In this document: positions 10,945-22,206 of the stretch, in pieces
How positions within the stretch are numbered: the stretch's first letter is position 1
Layout of the letters: each line of letters begins with the position of its first letter
Source: Corythucha ciliata
Lineage: Eukaryota > Arthropoda > Insecta > Hemiptera > Tingidae
Direction: 5' to 3'
Assembly: GCA_038030265.1 (NCBI GenBank)
Contig: CM075939.1
Location: 24,533,253-24,597,252 of the forward strand
Length of the DNA: 64,000 nt
Position numbers and translations under genes: made by a program
The notes under the pieces: model-generated
Databases searched by the model: none
What the model was told of the DNA's origin: nothing
What the model saw: only the letters and a program-made list of their open reading frames with translations

Positions 10945-11656
10945 GACCAGTCAATATAGACACAAAAATCGGGGTAAATCGCAAACATGCATGTAATTGA
11001 TTTTTTTGTTGCGTGTTGTTAGGACCAATGAGAGCAGTTATTACTCAAGTTTGCAACCCTCAAATTCCTTGTGCTTAACTCATGGCACTCGAAAAACTAA
11101 GAAATTTAATCACTTTTTCTGGGTTTTTAAACACAAATACCAGAAGAAAGAGTTTTTCGAGCATGACCACAGTATACATTGTTGAAGCCAACTAAATTTG
11201 CTACAATATAAGCCATGCCCGAGCATCCTGGGTCTGTTAGAATTATTCTCGCGTGGATATTCTGTAGGACCGTTATGTTTGAGTGCTACGGGTCTTGAAA
11301 ACTAACCCTATCAATAAAATCTCGCTTTTTGGCGATATTACATATTTCTTGATTGGCTGTATCTCCGAAAATTACAAACGTAGGACGCTCGGACTGGGCT
11401 TAAATTGTAGCAAATTTAGTTGGCTTCAACAATGTACACTGTGGTCATGCTCGAAAAACGCTTTCTTCTGGTATTTTTGTTTAACAACCTAAAACATTGA
11501 TGGAATTTCGTGGTTTTTCGAGTACCACGAGTTGAGCACAAGGTTTTGAAGGTTGCAAACTTGAGTATAAACTGCTCTCATTGGCCCTAACAATGTGCAA
11601 AATTAGAAACAATTACATGCATATTTGCGATGTTTAATGTTTATATTGACTGGCCT
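10945..11656. mobile_element. 712-bp foldback element with ~265-bp arms
   Basis: The left arm (about 10945-11214) and right arm (about 11399-11656) are imperfect reverse complements along their whole length. Examples are GACCAGTCAATATAGAC against its complement near 11640, CCAATGAGAGCAGTTA against CTGCTCTCATTGG, and CCAACTAAATTTGCTACAAT against its complement at 11405-11424. The loop is about 185 bases with no gene. This is a non-autonomous foldback DNA element. Confidence 0.85.
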
Positions 11657-11658
11657 GA

Positions 11659-11814
11659 TAGAATTATTGGGCATGTTCCTAAATTCAGCAGATGAGTAAA
11701 CATTTCCATCGTGATTTTACCTTCCCTCACATTTATCATGTGTTAGTTTTGTAACCTAATCCACAGATGGGTCCACCGATGAATTTAGGAACACGCCCAT
11801 TCTACATTTGATGT
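11659..11814. mobile_element. 156-bp MITE
   Basis: The terminal inverted repeats are about 28 bases. TAGAATTATTGGGCATGTTC at the left matches the reverse complement of GAACACGCCCATTCTA at the right, and CTAAATTCA is shared further in. It directly abuts the preceding foldback element. Confidence 0.7.
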
Positions 11815-11920
11815 TTTCACGAACCGAAATATTGAAATTTCTTACCCTTCTCAGTTCTCATTCATGTCTATACAGTCTATTAGCAAAGCAACAACATTAT
11901 AATTATTAATTTATTCGACG

Positions 11921-12306
11921 ACCAGTGGTGGATCCAGGGGGGGGGGTTCAACCTCCCCAATTAAGGTCAGAATAATAATAAAAAATAAGAAAGAAATAAA
12001 AAAAATAAAAAATGGAGGCAAAAAAATGAATAAAATAAAATGTGAAAGAGCGAATCGATAGTTATCACATCACTACAAAAAGAGCGGGAAAATACATACG
12101 AAACTCTGGGTGTGTAAAGGACCCCCCCAGAACTTTGATTTTATTCTTCCGGGAAAAGAAACCTGAAAAATCAGGAAAAGTGGCTCCTATATCTTTCTTT
12201 TTCATTGACGGTGTGCAATCTCCCCCCTCCCCCAACCAGGGAGGTGAACAGTTTTGCTTCTAACCTCCCCCCCCCCCTGATAATAAAATGCTGGATCCGC
12301 CACTTA
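11921..12306. mobile_element. 386-bp element with AGTGGYGGATCCAG ends
   Basis: The left end CAGTGGTGGATCCAGGGGGG matches in inverse the right end CCCTG...CTGGATCCGCCACTT. C-rich and G-rich tracts lie just inside both ends. Ends of this type (CAGTGGCGGATCCAG) occur in hAT-like MITEs of many animals (family knowledge). The same terminus, alone, appears at several other places in the window. The plus-strand frame inside (12042-12263) has no recognised domain. Confidence 0.65.
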
Positions 12307-12564
12307 AACGATATTTTAATGACATTTTAAAATTTATCGAGAGCAGAGAGGAGACAAAATATGATATTTAAGATTGACTCCCAACAATCTTGTGGTGGGG
12401 GGGGGGCTTACAATTAGCTAAACGATTGTGCAGTAGGCCAAGAACAATAAAACGTAACTCGGACAATTTTTTATTGGTTTCAATATTTTTAGAGCTCTTT
12501 CAAAAGCAATTTCAGCCAAAGTAAATCACGCTGTGAGGAGCCTCATGATTTGCACGATTTAACC

Positions 12565-12600
<36 letters not shown>

Positions 12601-12850
12601 GAAAAAAGTTTATCTATGGAATCAAAAGATCACTTTTAATCAGTTTTCTTGGTTTTCCTTACATTTACAAGATCTGCATCATCCATAACGCGATAATTTG
12701 TAGGCGAGTAATTTGAACCGAAAAATATCTAAAAACTGGGTCGACGAAAATTACTGTTCGTGTAATGCGAACCGCTAATTATTATTGAATAACAGCTAAT
12801 TAACGCGAGTGGATAGTCGTGATAGAATATTATTATACAACCGTCTCCTA
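12307..12850. other. Non-coding stretch upstream of the first phosphatase gene
   Basis: Contains a G run near 12400 and a T homopolymer of about 30 bases at 12568-12597. The T run could be a poly(T) microsatellite or the tail of a minus-oriented retroposed sequence, but no body is recognisable next to it. No gene is seen. Confidence 0.4.
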
Positions 12851-12855
12851 AAGCC

Positions 12856-12883
12856 TTTAAAAACCCGCTACAACCTCAGTTCA
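12856..12883 (+). promoter_or_regulatory. Possible core promoter of the first phosphatase gene
   Basis: A TATA-like TTTAAAAA is followed about 20 bases later by CTCAGTTC, which fits the arthropod initiator consensus TCAGTY. It lies about 330 bases before the chosen start codon at 13210. The spacing is shorter than usual and AT-rich matches are common here, so this is a weak call. A GA microsatellite (12958-12976) would then lie in the 5' untranslated region. Confidence 0.25.
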
Positions 12884-13209
12884 GCGCACCACTTTTTCGA
12901 CTTCCGACGGGAGAAGAAGGATTAAAGGATTCCGAGGGAAGGGACACGAGAGTGAGATTGAGAGAGAGAGAGAGAAAGAGACATTTTTTCAATTTGCACC
13001 GAGCATGTCGTCATTTTATTATTACTTTTTTTGTTGTACGTTCGCTTCATTGGCCCGTCGGAGGTGAACTCTTTCTGTTGTGGCTCAGCTAGAAAAGAGA
13101 GATCCCCAACCCATCCATCACCACGCAGAGTGGGCCACGACCACTATAAACGCGGGGTTCATGTTGACGCAATTTGTCGTTTTTTTTGTGGTTTTCATTT
13201 TGACGAGCC

Positions 13210-16200
13210 ATGACGCAAATCTACATATTTTTTCTTCTCACGTTTGACGTTGGCGTGAAAGTATTTGCCGCGGACTACCAAGGTAAGATCGTTGTCGTTT
13301 CACTAAAAATTGACAAAAAGCTGTTTTAACTTCTATAAACTGTTTATGACTTTAAACTGTTGAATGTTTATGACGTTTCAAATCCTTTCGTTGTTTTTTA
13401 AAAAGCTTAATTTGAGAATTTTCTTTCCGGCCAACTCAACAATACCACGCAGCTCGTCAAAACGAGTCTTTGTCCTTTCAACAGTCTTTGTATTGATATA
13501 AATGGGACAACCAGACTGTTCGTCTATAAGCCCGAGAACAGACTATTATCCGCTGTAAAACTCAATTAATCTCTTAAAACTTAATTAATACACAGAATCT
13601 GTATTTATTGGCTATATGGTTACTATTACCCATGATCTCTACAAGGTGACTGGTACTTGGTTGAATAAAATAAGAGGGGTGATAATACATCCAAAATGCA
13701 ACAAAAAATGTCCTGTGACCTAGGGTCCGATTTCCATTCCTAGTCGAGATAATCGATTTTTTCATGTTTTTCAGCACAACACGAGTTTTCGCAACAAAAA
13801 CAGCTGTAACTTGGGAAATAAGCGTCTAAGGTTAAATCCAACGACACCACTGAAAAGAGCATACTTTTTTCTGTGTGATTACGAACATTCTGTCTAAGGA
13901 TAGTGAAAGATTCTTGTAGTCCTTAAAAACCAGGATTGGTGCAGAAATAAGGCCAGAAAATGTATGCCGAGTAGTGGACGAGGATATTTTGAAGGGGGGT
14001 CGAGGCTCGAGGAATCATCACTGCAGTTCCCCCTGTGCCTACAGGAGATACGAGAGCCATTCCAAAAAAGTGTTTTTCTGCTTATTTCACTTTTATTCAC
14101 TTATTCTGTGCTAATCTTCGAGGAAAAACAAATAAAAGGAAATAACCTGGAAAAAACATTTTTGGAATAGCTCTCGTATCTTCTAGTATATAGGCTCTCA
14201 AAGGGCTTAATTACCTCATTTTTTGGTATAACAATGGATTTTTCTCAAAAAATGGCGAAGAATAGGAGTAAACTAAGCATGAAGTATTAAACTAAGTGCC
14301 TTCATCCAGTTTTAGAGGAATTTGCCAGGCGCTGGGAACAACGTTGCTATTGTAATCTTGCTTTGAACGGTTGTCAAAAACGGAAATTTTTGAAAATATC
14401 TTGAGACTTTCCCGGTTTACTCCGAAAATATTTCGTTATTACCAAACAAAACGTCCGTAATCACACAGAAAAAAGTGTGCTCTTTCCAGGGGTGCCGTTG
14501 GATTTAACCTAGGACGCTTATTTCCCAAGTTACAGCTGTTTTTGTTGCGAAAACCCGTGCTATGCTCAAAAACGTAAAAAAAATCGAATAATTGAGCTTA
14601 GATGACCCTATCTACGGACATTTAAGGGATTACTCCCCTCCTCACCGCACCACCCTAGTCACAACTGTGAATTCGAGGGAGTGGGGAGGCTGAAAATAAA
14701 AAAATTAATCTTTAAATTAAATACTTACTTCCCTTTACTTGTTTTGAGCTCAGATGGGAGAGCACCTGGCGCGAAACTAGGAGGTCGTGGGTTCGAATCC
14801 CACCTTGGGAGCAATTTTTTCTCGGAACTCAAAACAAGTAAAGGAAAGTAAGTATTTAATTTAAAGGTTAATTTCTTTTTTTTCAGCCTCCCCACTCCCT
14901 CGAATTCACAGTTGTGACTAAGGTGGTGTGGTGAAGAGGGGAGTAATCCCTTAAATGTCCGTAGATAGGGTCATCTAAGCTCAATTATTTAGGAAAAAAT
15001 GTCGTAAAGAAATCGATTATCTCAACGAAGAATGGAAATCGGACCCAGGGTCATGGAACATTTTTTGTTGCATTTTGGGTGTACTCATCCCTCTCATTTT
15101 GCCCACCCTGTATTATCGGCGTCGTCACTATTTTTGTTAAGATCTTTTGTTTTTTAAAGGTAAAGACGACTGGGTTCAAATCGCTCGCAACGACCTCGTC
15201 AACAGTTTAAAGTACGAACGACGACACTACCCGGCAAAAAATGTCGTTATTTTCATCGGAGATGGCATGGGGCCGAACACGGTGACCGCTTCGAGGATTT
15301 ACCGAGCGGGCGAGTCCAGTCGTTTAATTTGGGAGGAATTTAGCGATTTAGGCTTGCTAAAGGTTCCTGTTCCTTTTTTTGGTACTCATTCACTTAAGAC
15401 AAATGAATAACGATAAATAATAAGAGGAGTTTACAGACGTACGCGAATGATAAACAAGTGCCTGACTCGGCTGCCACAGCCACGGCTATGTTCTGTGGAG
15501 AAAAGGTCAATTATTACACGGCTGGACTTTCCAGTCGGGTTCAGTACATGGATTGTAACGCGAGTCTCGTCATGGAGAACCGATTGGAATCGTTAGCCTC
15601 CCTAGCTCAAGACAAGGGATTGTCCACAGGTATTATACTTTTATTTCATTTGCATACTCGAATCCCTCAAAATAGCGTCCTTTTTCCTGTACCTATAGGT
15701 ATTGTAACCACAACACGGATCACCCACGCAACACCGGCGTCCATGTACGCCCGTACCGCTCACCGTGACTGGGAGTGTGACGCGGCCATGCCTTTGAATT
15801 CCACCCAGTGCAAAGACATCGCTCGTCAACTGGTTGAAGACCACCCGGGACGTGGTTTTAACGTTAGTAAGAAGATAATGAAGCAGATCGTGAAGGGAGA
15901 CTGATAAAAAAAGAAAAACCATGGCTCGTCCCGCAGGTGATTTTCGGTGGCGGTCGAAAAATGTTAAGCACTCCTGAGAAGAGCGGAGGTCGAACGGAAG
16001 CTGGCGTCAAGCCTTGGATGTGCTATCGAGCAGACGGGCGGAATTTGATACGAGAATGGATGGAGAGTAAGAAAAAGATGAAGCTTAGGGCGACCTACGT
16101 TAATACAACCGAGCAGTTGCTTACTACTAGTTTGGAATCTGTCGATTACATAATGGGTGAGTTTAATTAATCCCGCGGTAGTCATTGACGTTCTGATAAT

Positions 16201-17108
16201 CGTCATTTTCTCAGGGATTTTCTCTGATGATCACATGCCTTTCGATCACCTCAGGGACAAAACGCCTCAAGGAGCTCCGTCTTTAGAGCAAATGACAACT
16301 ACAGCCATCAGATTGCTGAACAAAAATAAAAAAGGATTTCTTCTTATGGTAATTCCCCTCTACTTATAGTTGTGGTTTTAGTAATTGAAAATTTTATTGG
16401 GCACAGGTTGAAGGGGGAATGATCGATCAAGCCCACCATAAAGGCCTAGCGAGAAATGCTCTTGATGAAGTAGTCGAGTTGAATGACGCGGTTAACGCCA
16501 CGATGTTACTGTTGAAACAGTTGGGAATTTTAGACAATACTCTGGTGATTGTAACTAGCGATCACACCCATACTTTGACAATTAATGGCAATCAAAACAG
16601 GGGCAGTGACATTTTAGGTTAGACCTCCTCCCTTCTATCATCCCATCCACAATTAAAACTCATTTTAAACTCCAACGTATCACTTTTCAAAGGGATCGCC
16701 GCCACTTCACAACTGGACGGCGTGCCCTACACGACACTCAGCTACGGAACTGTCGGTCCGGACAATTACAAGTTCAGGGTTGTCGATGGAAAAGTCGTTC
16801 GTGAGGATCCTCGTACGGTGAACACGACGTCGTACGATTTTCACCCGCAGGGCTCAATACTCGACCTGGAGAACAATCACGGTGGAGGTGACGTCATTGT
16901 CTATGCGACAGGACCCATGGCCTATTTGTTTCACCAAGTTCACGAACAGCACTACGTGTTTCACGTTGTCGAGTACGCGATGCGATTGGGCGAATTCAGA
17001 AATTTCATTTCTAATTCGTCGGCGGTGCGCACGTTTTTCCCGAACTGGATATTGTTTTATGCGACGCTGGCTTTGGTCTTAAGACATAATTTATTGCACT
17101 TCTATTGA
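13210..17108 (+). CDS. Alkaline phosphatase, paralogue 1 (secreted, probably GPI-anchored)
   Basis: Hydrolyses phosphate monoesters outside the cell, probably on the cell surface. Exons: 13210-13282, 15160-15362, 15437-15629, 15699-15862, 15937-16156, 16215-16348, 16407-16617, 16693-17108; phases agree and give 537 residues, normal for animal alkaline phosphatases. Exon 1 encodes a signal peptide (MTQIYIFFLLTFDVGVKVFA). Visible motifs are metal-binding FIGDGMGPNTVTA, the phosphoserine loop PDSAATATAMF, THATPA (His at the E. coli Asp153 position), VIFGGGRKM, VEGGMIDQAHH (Glu/Asp/His ligands), VTSDHTHTL and NNHGGGDVIVYATGP (last His ligand). The C-terminal tail, with NWILFYATLALVL, is hydrophobic, as in GPI-anchor signals. 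Intron 1 is 1.9 kb and holds a nested foldback element with a tRNA-like core; the other introns are 58-75 bases. A second paralogue follows 7 kb downstream on the same strand. Confidence 0.95.
14587..14990. repeat. Palindrome with a tRNA-like sequence at its apex
   Basis: The arms 14587-14747 and 14829-14990 are about 160 bases each and nearly perfect reverse complements. AATAATTGAGCTTAGATGAC begins the left arm and its complement ends the right arm; TACTTACTTCCCTTTACTTG and its complement sit next to the apex. The 81-base loop is the tRNA-like sequence plus TTTTTTCTCGG. The arms differ at only a few positions. Confidence 0.85.
14748..14813 (+). pseudogene. tRNA-like sequence (degenerate, anticodon position CGA)
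   Basis: The D stem GCTC/GAGC, an anticodon stem CCTGG/CTAGG with a 7-base loop, and a perfect T arm (GTGGG, loop TTCGAAT, CCCAC) are present, followed by a 3' TTGGGAGCA. The 5' acceptor strand is missing because the palindrome arm begins there, and position 33 is G instead of the near-universal T. It therefore looks like a tRNA fragment rather than a working gene. A T6 run (Pol III terminator type) follows directly at about 14815-14820. The A-box and B-box (GGTTCGAATCC) are intact, so Pol III could still transcribe it. Confidence 0.6.
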
Positions 17109-17216
17109 AAATACTGATTTTCTTGTACTTGTAAGTTTAAGTTGCTAAAAAGTCGATAAAGAACCCCTCTCCCCCCATACTTGTGAGAAAAACCATGAAT
17201 TTCCCTCATGAAAGGG

Positions 17217-18368
17217 TCAAACCCACGGTAATTTGCCACTGAAAACATAATTCGTTAAAGTGCCCACCGAGACAGCCACCTTCTTACCCCCCTCGATCAG
17301 ATTCACCCCGGTCTTATTGTACCAAGGGTTCAGACGCGATAATTTTATCTTGAGTAACCCCACGTCCAGCGGCTTTTTTGGAGGGCTGAACGTTAACTGA
17401 CCGTTCGTGGTAATACCGATGCACTCAAGGTGTACCTCGGCGATATTTCGACCGAAAATACGAACAGCGATAAAGAAGCAAGCGTTGTAGGTATCGTCTG
17501 CGAATCCGACGTTGTAAATTTTCAGGCAGAATACTACGAAGGGATGATTCGGAAAAGGGAAGCACATGTACGGGACATTAGCTGTAGGAGGGTAAAAGTA
17601 AGTTTGAGACGGCGTAAACGCAGTACTTTCAACGAATCAACTAACCTTTCACTTTAGAATTCAGCAGAACTTTGTTGTTGTACATGATAGCCGCTCTTAG
17701 CTCCGGTATCTGAAAATGAGAATGCAAACAGACTAAACTGAAGCGTCAACAAATTTCGAATTTACCCTGGCCCGATACACCCCCTCCCCCCACCAGCTTA
17801 TTACATTTGTGTTCCACAAAAGTCTGCGAGCAACAGCTGAAGTTCAAAGCTTTAAAGTGCACGACGCAAGATTGTCGACCGTGCATCGATTTAATCGACG
17901 TCATCAGCTCTTTACGGAGTGCAATCAGAGCGCCCGAAATACCGTCCTTTTTATTATACGGGATTTTCCCCATGAACTGCGCCAAGGCGACAAAGGCTGC
18001 TTTCGAGACGTCTATTCCCGCAGCCAACGCGGTCGGAGCGGAAAAAAAAGGGCCGTTCTTCAATTGTTCCTTCTTCTCACTGCCGACTGTGCCGGTCATC
18101 GCCGAGGCGACGGCGCGGCTCGCAACACTCGCTGCAAATTTCGTCGCCTGACTGTGGAACCCTCCCAGCATTCCACGGATGAGTTTATCCTCCCTACCAT
18201 CTTCCACGTTGAAAAGAAAATGTAAATAAATAACATGAGACAAATGAAAGCAAATTTCGGAAAGCAAAAATTACTTGTGAGTGCATGATTTCTCTCAGTC
18301 GCGGATAGACTTGCCTGAACTAAGATACACAGAAATGCGAACACAAAGATCATCTTTTCGTATCTCAA
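17217..18368 (-). CDS. Secreted DUF4773-family protein
   Basis: Four exons on the minus strand, given high to low: 18368-18275, 18200-17794, 17709-17646, 17581-17217. Phases agree and give 309 residues. The start at 18368 (MRYEK) or 18353 (MIFVF) opens a clear signal peptide (IFVFAFLCILVQASLSA). The middle part is alanine- and lysine-rich. The C-terminal half has the cysteine pattern of DUF4773 proteins: SCVVHFKALNFSCC, then HKCNK, MCFPFPNHP, FCLKIYNVGF, TYNACFFIAVRIFGRNIAEVHLEC. Family knowledge: DUF4773 proteins are secreted, mainly in arthropods, and of unknown function. The gene ends 108 bases from the end of phosphatase 1 in tail-to-tail arrangement. The exon 2 donor (CTG|GTGGGG) is non-ideal, and the exon 2 acceptor is chosen by phase. 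Confidence 0.85.
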
Positions 18369-18790
18369 TAAGCGATTTCATCGCAATATTTCAGTCCTAA
18401 TAAATAAAACGCGAACGTAAAATTGTTAATCGTTTTCTACTATAAAACTACGTTATTGCGTCCTTTACGGCGTTCATCAATAAAGTTGGGAACGGTCACG
18501 TTAACGATGGAATATTAAATGTGGAGAACGTTACAAATTACTCACGTTGACTCAATTGTTGGCTGGTATTTCGCTCGAAGAATTCAAGCAGGAATTATTG
18601 AACCCTTATTGAAGGGGTGGCTGCTCCACCCCATAAAAAAACCTCCAAAAAGTAATAGGAACCAATTTAAGAGCACAATATTTTCCCTTCACCATTTATG
18701 TCACCTCTGGACTGATGGTGACGACTTCAATTAAGTGACACAAATGTATAAAGACATCAAAAAGCCCATCAAAGAGCCTGGGCAGTCTCA
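18369..18790. other. Upstream region of the DUF4773 gene
   Basis: No further coding exon is evident. The plus frame at 18519-18734 has no recognisable domain. The region is expected to hold the promoter of the minus-strand gene; I see no clear TATA box. Confidence 0.35.
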
Positions 18791-19440
18791 CCCCTCTCGA
18801 GGATCTATTCGTCTGAATCACGTCAAAAATTGAAGGGGGGGGGGAGATAATGAAGAATGCATTTGTTAAAAATCTTCATTAATCCCAGTGCTTCAAAATT
18901 CAGCTCAAAAAGTAACGTAACAAATGCCTTTGATTACCATCTAAATTTCTCGAAAAAGTACAATAGGTAGGGGACGGGGTTATTACGGGGAAATTTGAAA
19001 AAGCCAAAATTCACTCCTTTATCCTAACATTCGGCGCAAAAATTTAATGTAACAAAGCCCTTCGAAAACCACTTAAACTTTTCGAAATTGTTGAAGAGAG
19101 GGGGGGTGGACAGTAGGGGAAGAAGTTCGGCTCAAACACAGCTAGCAGCAAACCATATGAGGGGGGGGGGGTAAAACATTAATGAAACAAATACTATGAA
19201 TTATGCTATAAATTCGAAAAACTTGAAGGGGGATAATAAGGGGTGAAATTTTAATAATCCTCAAATCTCCAGTGTAATTTTTTTGGATTTTGGTCAAAAG
19301 TATGTCATGAAGTGGTTGCCTTCTATTATCTTATCAAACTTCTGCAAATCCGAAGGGTAGATCATGGATGGGGTAATGCTTATTAAGGGCTAATTGGGAG
19401 ATAATGGAGGATAATTGGAGAGTTTGTGACTAACTGTAAG
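18790..19440 (+). repeat. Degenerate tandem repeat, ~125-135-bp unit, about 5 copies
   Basis: A recurring block reads roughly AATTCGAAAAACTTGAAGGG, a G-rich stretch, GATAATAAGGGG, then ATTAATCCTCAAAA and a segment like GTAACAAATGCC. Equivalent G-rich parts are near 18835, 18970, 19100, 19225 and 19365. Copies are strongly diverged. Confidence 0.55.
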
Positions 19441-20094
19441 TTATGGTATCAAAATTATTACTTCTGGGATGGCTTGGTGTACCCATGTACAAAATGAAAT
19501 GCACTCTTTCCGACCGCCAGCTGCTGGAGCGATTTTTTTTTTATAAGAAGAAGTTTGAAAGTATTATTTTATTTTCTTCTTTTTGCCTTTTTATAATTTT
19601 TTACACCTTTTTTTATTGAGATTTTTTGAGGTTTCGTGTTGACATTATTATTTCTTATACCAATCAATGCATCTTATGTATCGTTAGCTTAAACTGCTTA
19701 AACAAAAGGAATAAAAAGACTTTAAGTAGAATATTTAAAAGAAGTAAAATGAAAATTTCACCATTGGGTGAGTTGAAACACAGTATAGCAGAGACGATGT
19801 TGCGCTGTTTTGTCTATTTGATTACAGAAAAAAAAACCATTTGAAGGGTTTTTCTTAGTCTAGACTTTTTCGGATATTTTCTATCGTCCGATTCCCAAAA
19901 TTGGTTTCGTCCTGAAAAAAAATGTAAGTAAAAGCAATTTCTCCCAGAGTAACACAAGAAAGGTCATTCCGCCGCGCCGGTCCGTTCAAAAAGAAAGAGA
20001 TACCCCATAGCCCAATCGCGAATGCCTCACAGGAAGAGTTATTACATTATAATTTTCCAACACACCCATGCACCAGCCGTCCCCATCCTTCTAG
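19441..20094. other. AT-rich non-coding stretch
   Basis: T-rich and A-rich sequence with no supported exon. The plus-strand frame 19626-19844 has no recognisable domain. Confidence 0.35.
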
Positions 20095-21750
20095 ACCAAA
20101 AGCCAGCGACGTAATAAGTGCAATCACTTGCATACTTTTGGGTACACATCCCAGCTTTGTACAAGTGCCGTTGAGCATGAAAAAGCATGTCTGCCTTTCC
20201 GATCATAATGTCGAACACCTTTACACGACGACGTAAATGTCGTTACGGTTGCACTTATTTGCATATTTTTCTCACTTAGCGCATTAATTAGGTATTAAGT
20301 CACTAATAGTGAGAAAAATTGTCTGCCTCCATTTGGACGTGTCGAAACCGGTGGCAGACGCCATTTTGTAACAATAAGAATGCCGTGTTCTGTATTGTAC
20401 AAGAGAAGTGATAAAACACGTAGTTGCAAATAATAAACCCGTCTTGATCAAGCAATAATTTATCCAGAAACTTTGCGAGAATGTTATTAAAATAATGCAT
20501 TATTTTACCTTTCAATCCGATTTATCACCAGCAATTAACAATTAATCAAAAATCTCACTGCTAACGAGGATACAAAACAAGAAGAGGAAACCTTCCTAAA
20601 AGGAAACATGGATTACTTTTTAGCAAAAATCTGTTCGGTCTACTTTAAATTTTGTGTAGTTACCGTTAATTTCAAAGCTGCATATGCATTTTGTAGCTTT
20701 GTGTAGCATTGGAGGTTTGTAGAGTCGCCCGAAAGAACCTATCCTACGTTGCGAATTCGTTTTGGCGGGATATCAAATGTATGCCTACTTTTGTTAATAA
20801 ATAAAAAATATTTCTGAAGGGTTTTACATTTTTATTTATTTATTTACATGGAATGATTGATATGCCTCATCGAAAAAAAAATTTTTTGTAAAACGTGAAA
20901 CTTCCTCATTCATTAAAACAAATTTACCCCCCCCCTCACCTTCCATAATGTTGTCGCCTCACCTAACATTCAAGCTCAGAGCCGCTACTGGGAAACTATA
21001 TGCTCGAGTTTCAGTGGTTTGTTGGTGATCAGCAAAGACAGGCGGTTGATGAAGTTTATTTTCTCATTTTATGACTTTTATTCAATGACTTTCATGACAT
21101 TAAAAATTATGTTTTATGACATTAAAATGTGTGTTTTATGACGTTTATTTCCGAAAATAATGCCCTTTCAAGACGTTTTAGGCCAAGAATGACGTATAGT
21201 ATTTCACAATAGATTTAAGCTGTTATTTTCATATTAGTGGTATTCATAAAGAAATTTAAACCTTGTATTTGTTAAATTCCGAACAGATGGGTAAGGCCAT
21301 AGAAACCGAAAAAACTGAACACAAAAAATACGAAACAACAGGGTTTACGTCAATAACATATGTTAAACTTCCGAGCATGAATACCCCTATTATGATTTTA
21401 TTATGTTACTATCGTTTGGGTGTGGTATGGAATAATTATTTGAAGAATAAAAAAAAATTCGCGCCAAAAATTGCCGAACAAAGCATCTGAACAAAAAGAA
21501 TAGTGTGATGTGATCGAAGCGTACGAGTACCAACAAATATGTATGTCCTTCTGAGACGAAAAGAAAAACGCACATTTACGTCATTATTCGTGAAAGGGTT
21601 AAGCTAATGAGTTGAGTTTATCCCGGGGAATATCGTTAAACATTTACTCCAAAAAGGTCGTTTTATGACGTTTTTTGCGAAAAGTCGTATTTTATGATGT
21701 TTTATAAAAAAACATCCATTTTATGATTAAAAACTGACACCAAGTTAATG

Positions 21751-21899
21751 ACTAAAGCTCGGTGCACACGATGCATTTTTTTGAAGCATGATGGCCTGCC
21801 TGTTCTAAAAAACATCCGGTCACTGATGGGGATCATATGTTTTTTTTCACCATGCAAGTAAACATGCTTCGAAAAATGCATCGTGTGCACCGAGCTTAA
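21751..21899. mobile_element. 149-bp MITE with AAGCTCGGTGCACACGATGC ends
   Basis: The left end AAAGCTCGGTGCACACGATG is matched in inverse by the right end CATCGTGTGCACCGAGCTTA. The inverted match continues through CATTTTTYGAAGCATG, giving about 38 paired bases. The interior is AT-rich and non-coding. This type of end (GCTCGGTGCACACG) is common in animal MITEs. Confidence 0.85.
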
Positions 21900-22206
21900 G
21901 TTTAATATGACTTTTTCCCGTGTCTGGTGATTAGTCACCATCTCTTGTTAATGACGTCATCATCCAGCCCTCAACTATCGGCGACGAAGCTAACGACGAT
22001 GATAAATACATATACTATATATTACGATTCCAGTCTTGATCACATCACGCGGTTGATCACAATACACAAAACAAGTTTGCCGAGTAAGAAAATTGTATTT
22101 ACATATGTGTACAACCGGATGTACAGCGTCGTCATTTCAAATTTCATCACGAAAACTTTTCATGCAAAAAAGTCTGTTAATTTGGTTTGAACATTTTTAT
22201 TACATT

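Larger units (their letters stand above)
13642..15110. mobile_element. 1.47-kb nested foldback element with TA duplication, in intron 1 of phosphatase 1
   Basis: The outer arms 13642-13765 and 15000-15110 are reverse complements, sharing CCAAAATGCAACAAAAAATG, GGTCCGATTTCCATTC and GAGATAATCGATTT. The ends CAAGGTG and CACCCTG are flanked by TA at 13640-13641 and 15111-15112, the pattern of Tc1/mariner-type elements with CAGGGTG-like termini. Inside are a second arm pair (13772-13888 with 14456-14573), a 134-base hairpin (14047-14180, arms ATACGAGAGC...CTCGTAT) and a tRNA-bearing palindrome (14587-14990). Several palindromes are therefore nested in one another. No transposase is encoded. It is spliced out with intron 1. 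Confidence 0.8.

Noticed and set aside
12568..12597. Poly(T) run as the tail of a retroposed gene
   Set aside because: No retroelement body, target duplication or gene copy is recognisable next to it; it is treated as a homopolymer.
15641..15922. Minus-strand frame of 93 codons inside phosphatase 1, and a similar 177-codon frame at 24719-25252 in phosphatase 2
   Set aside because: Antisense shadows of conserved, GC-richer phosphatase exons; the plus-strand models explain the region fully.
17807..18225. Plus-strand frames of 114 and 138 codons
   Set aside because: Antisense of exon 2 of the DUF4773 gene, which has consistent splice phases and a signal peptide.
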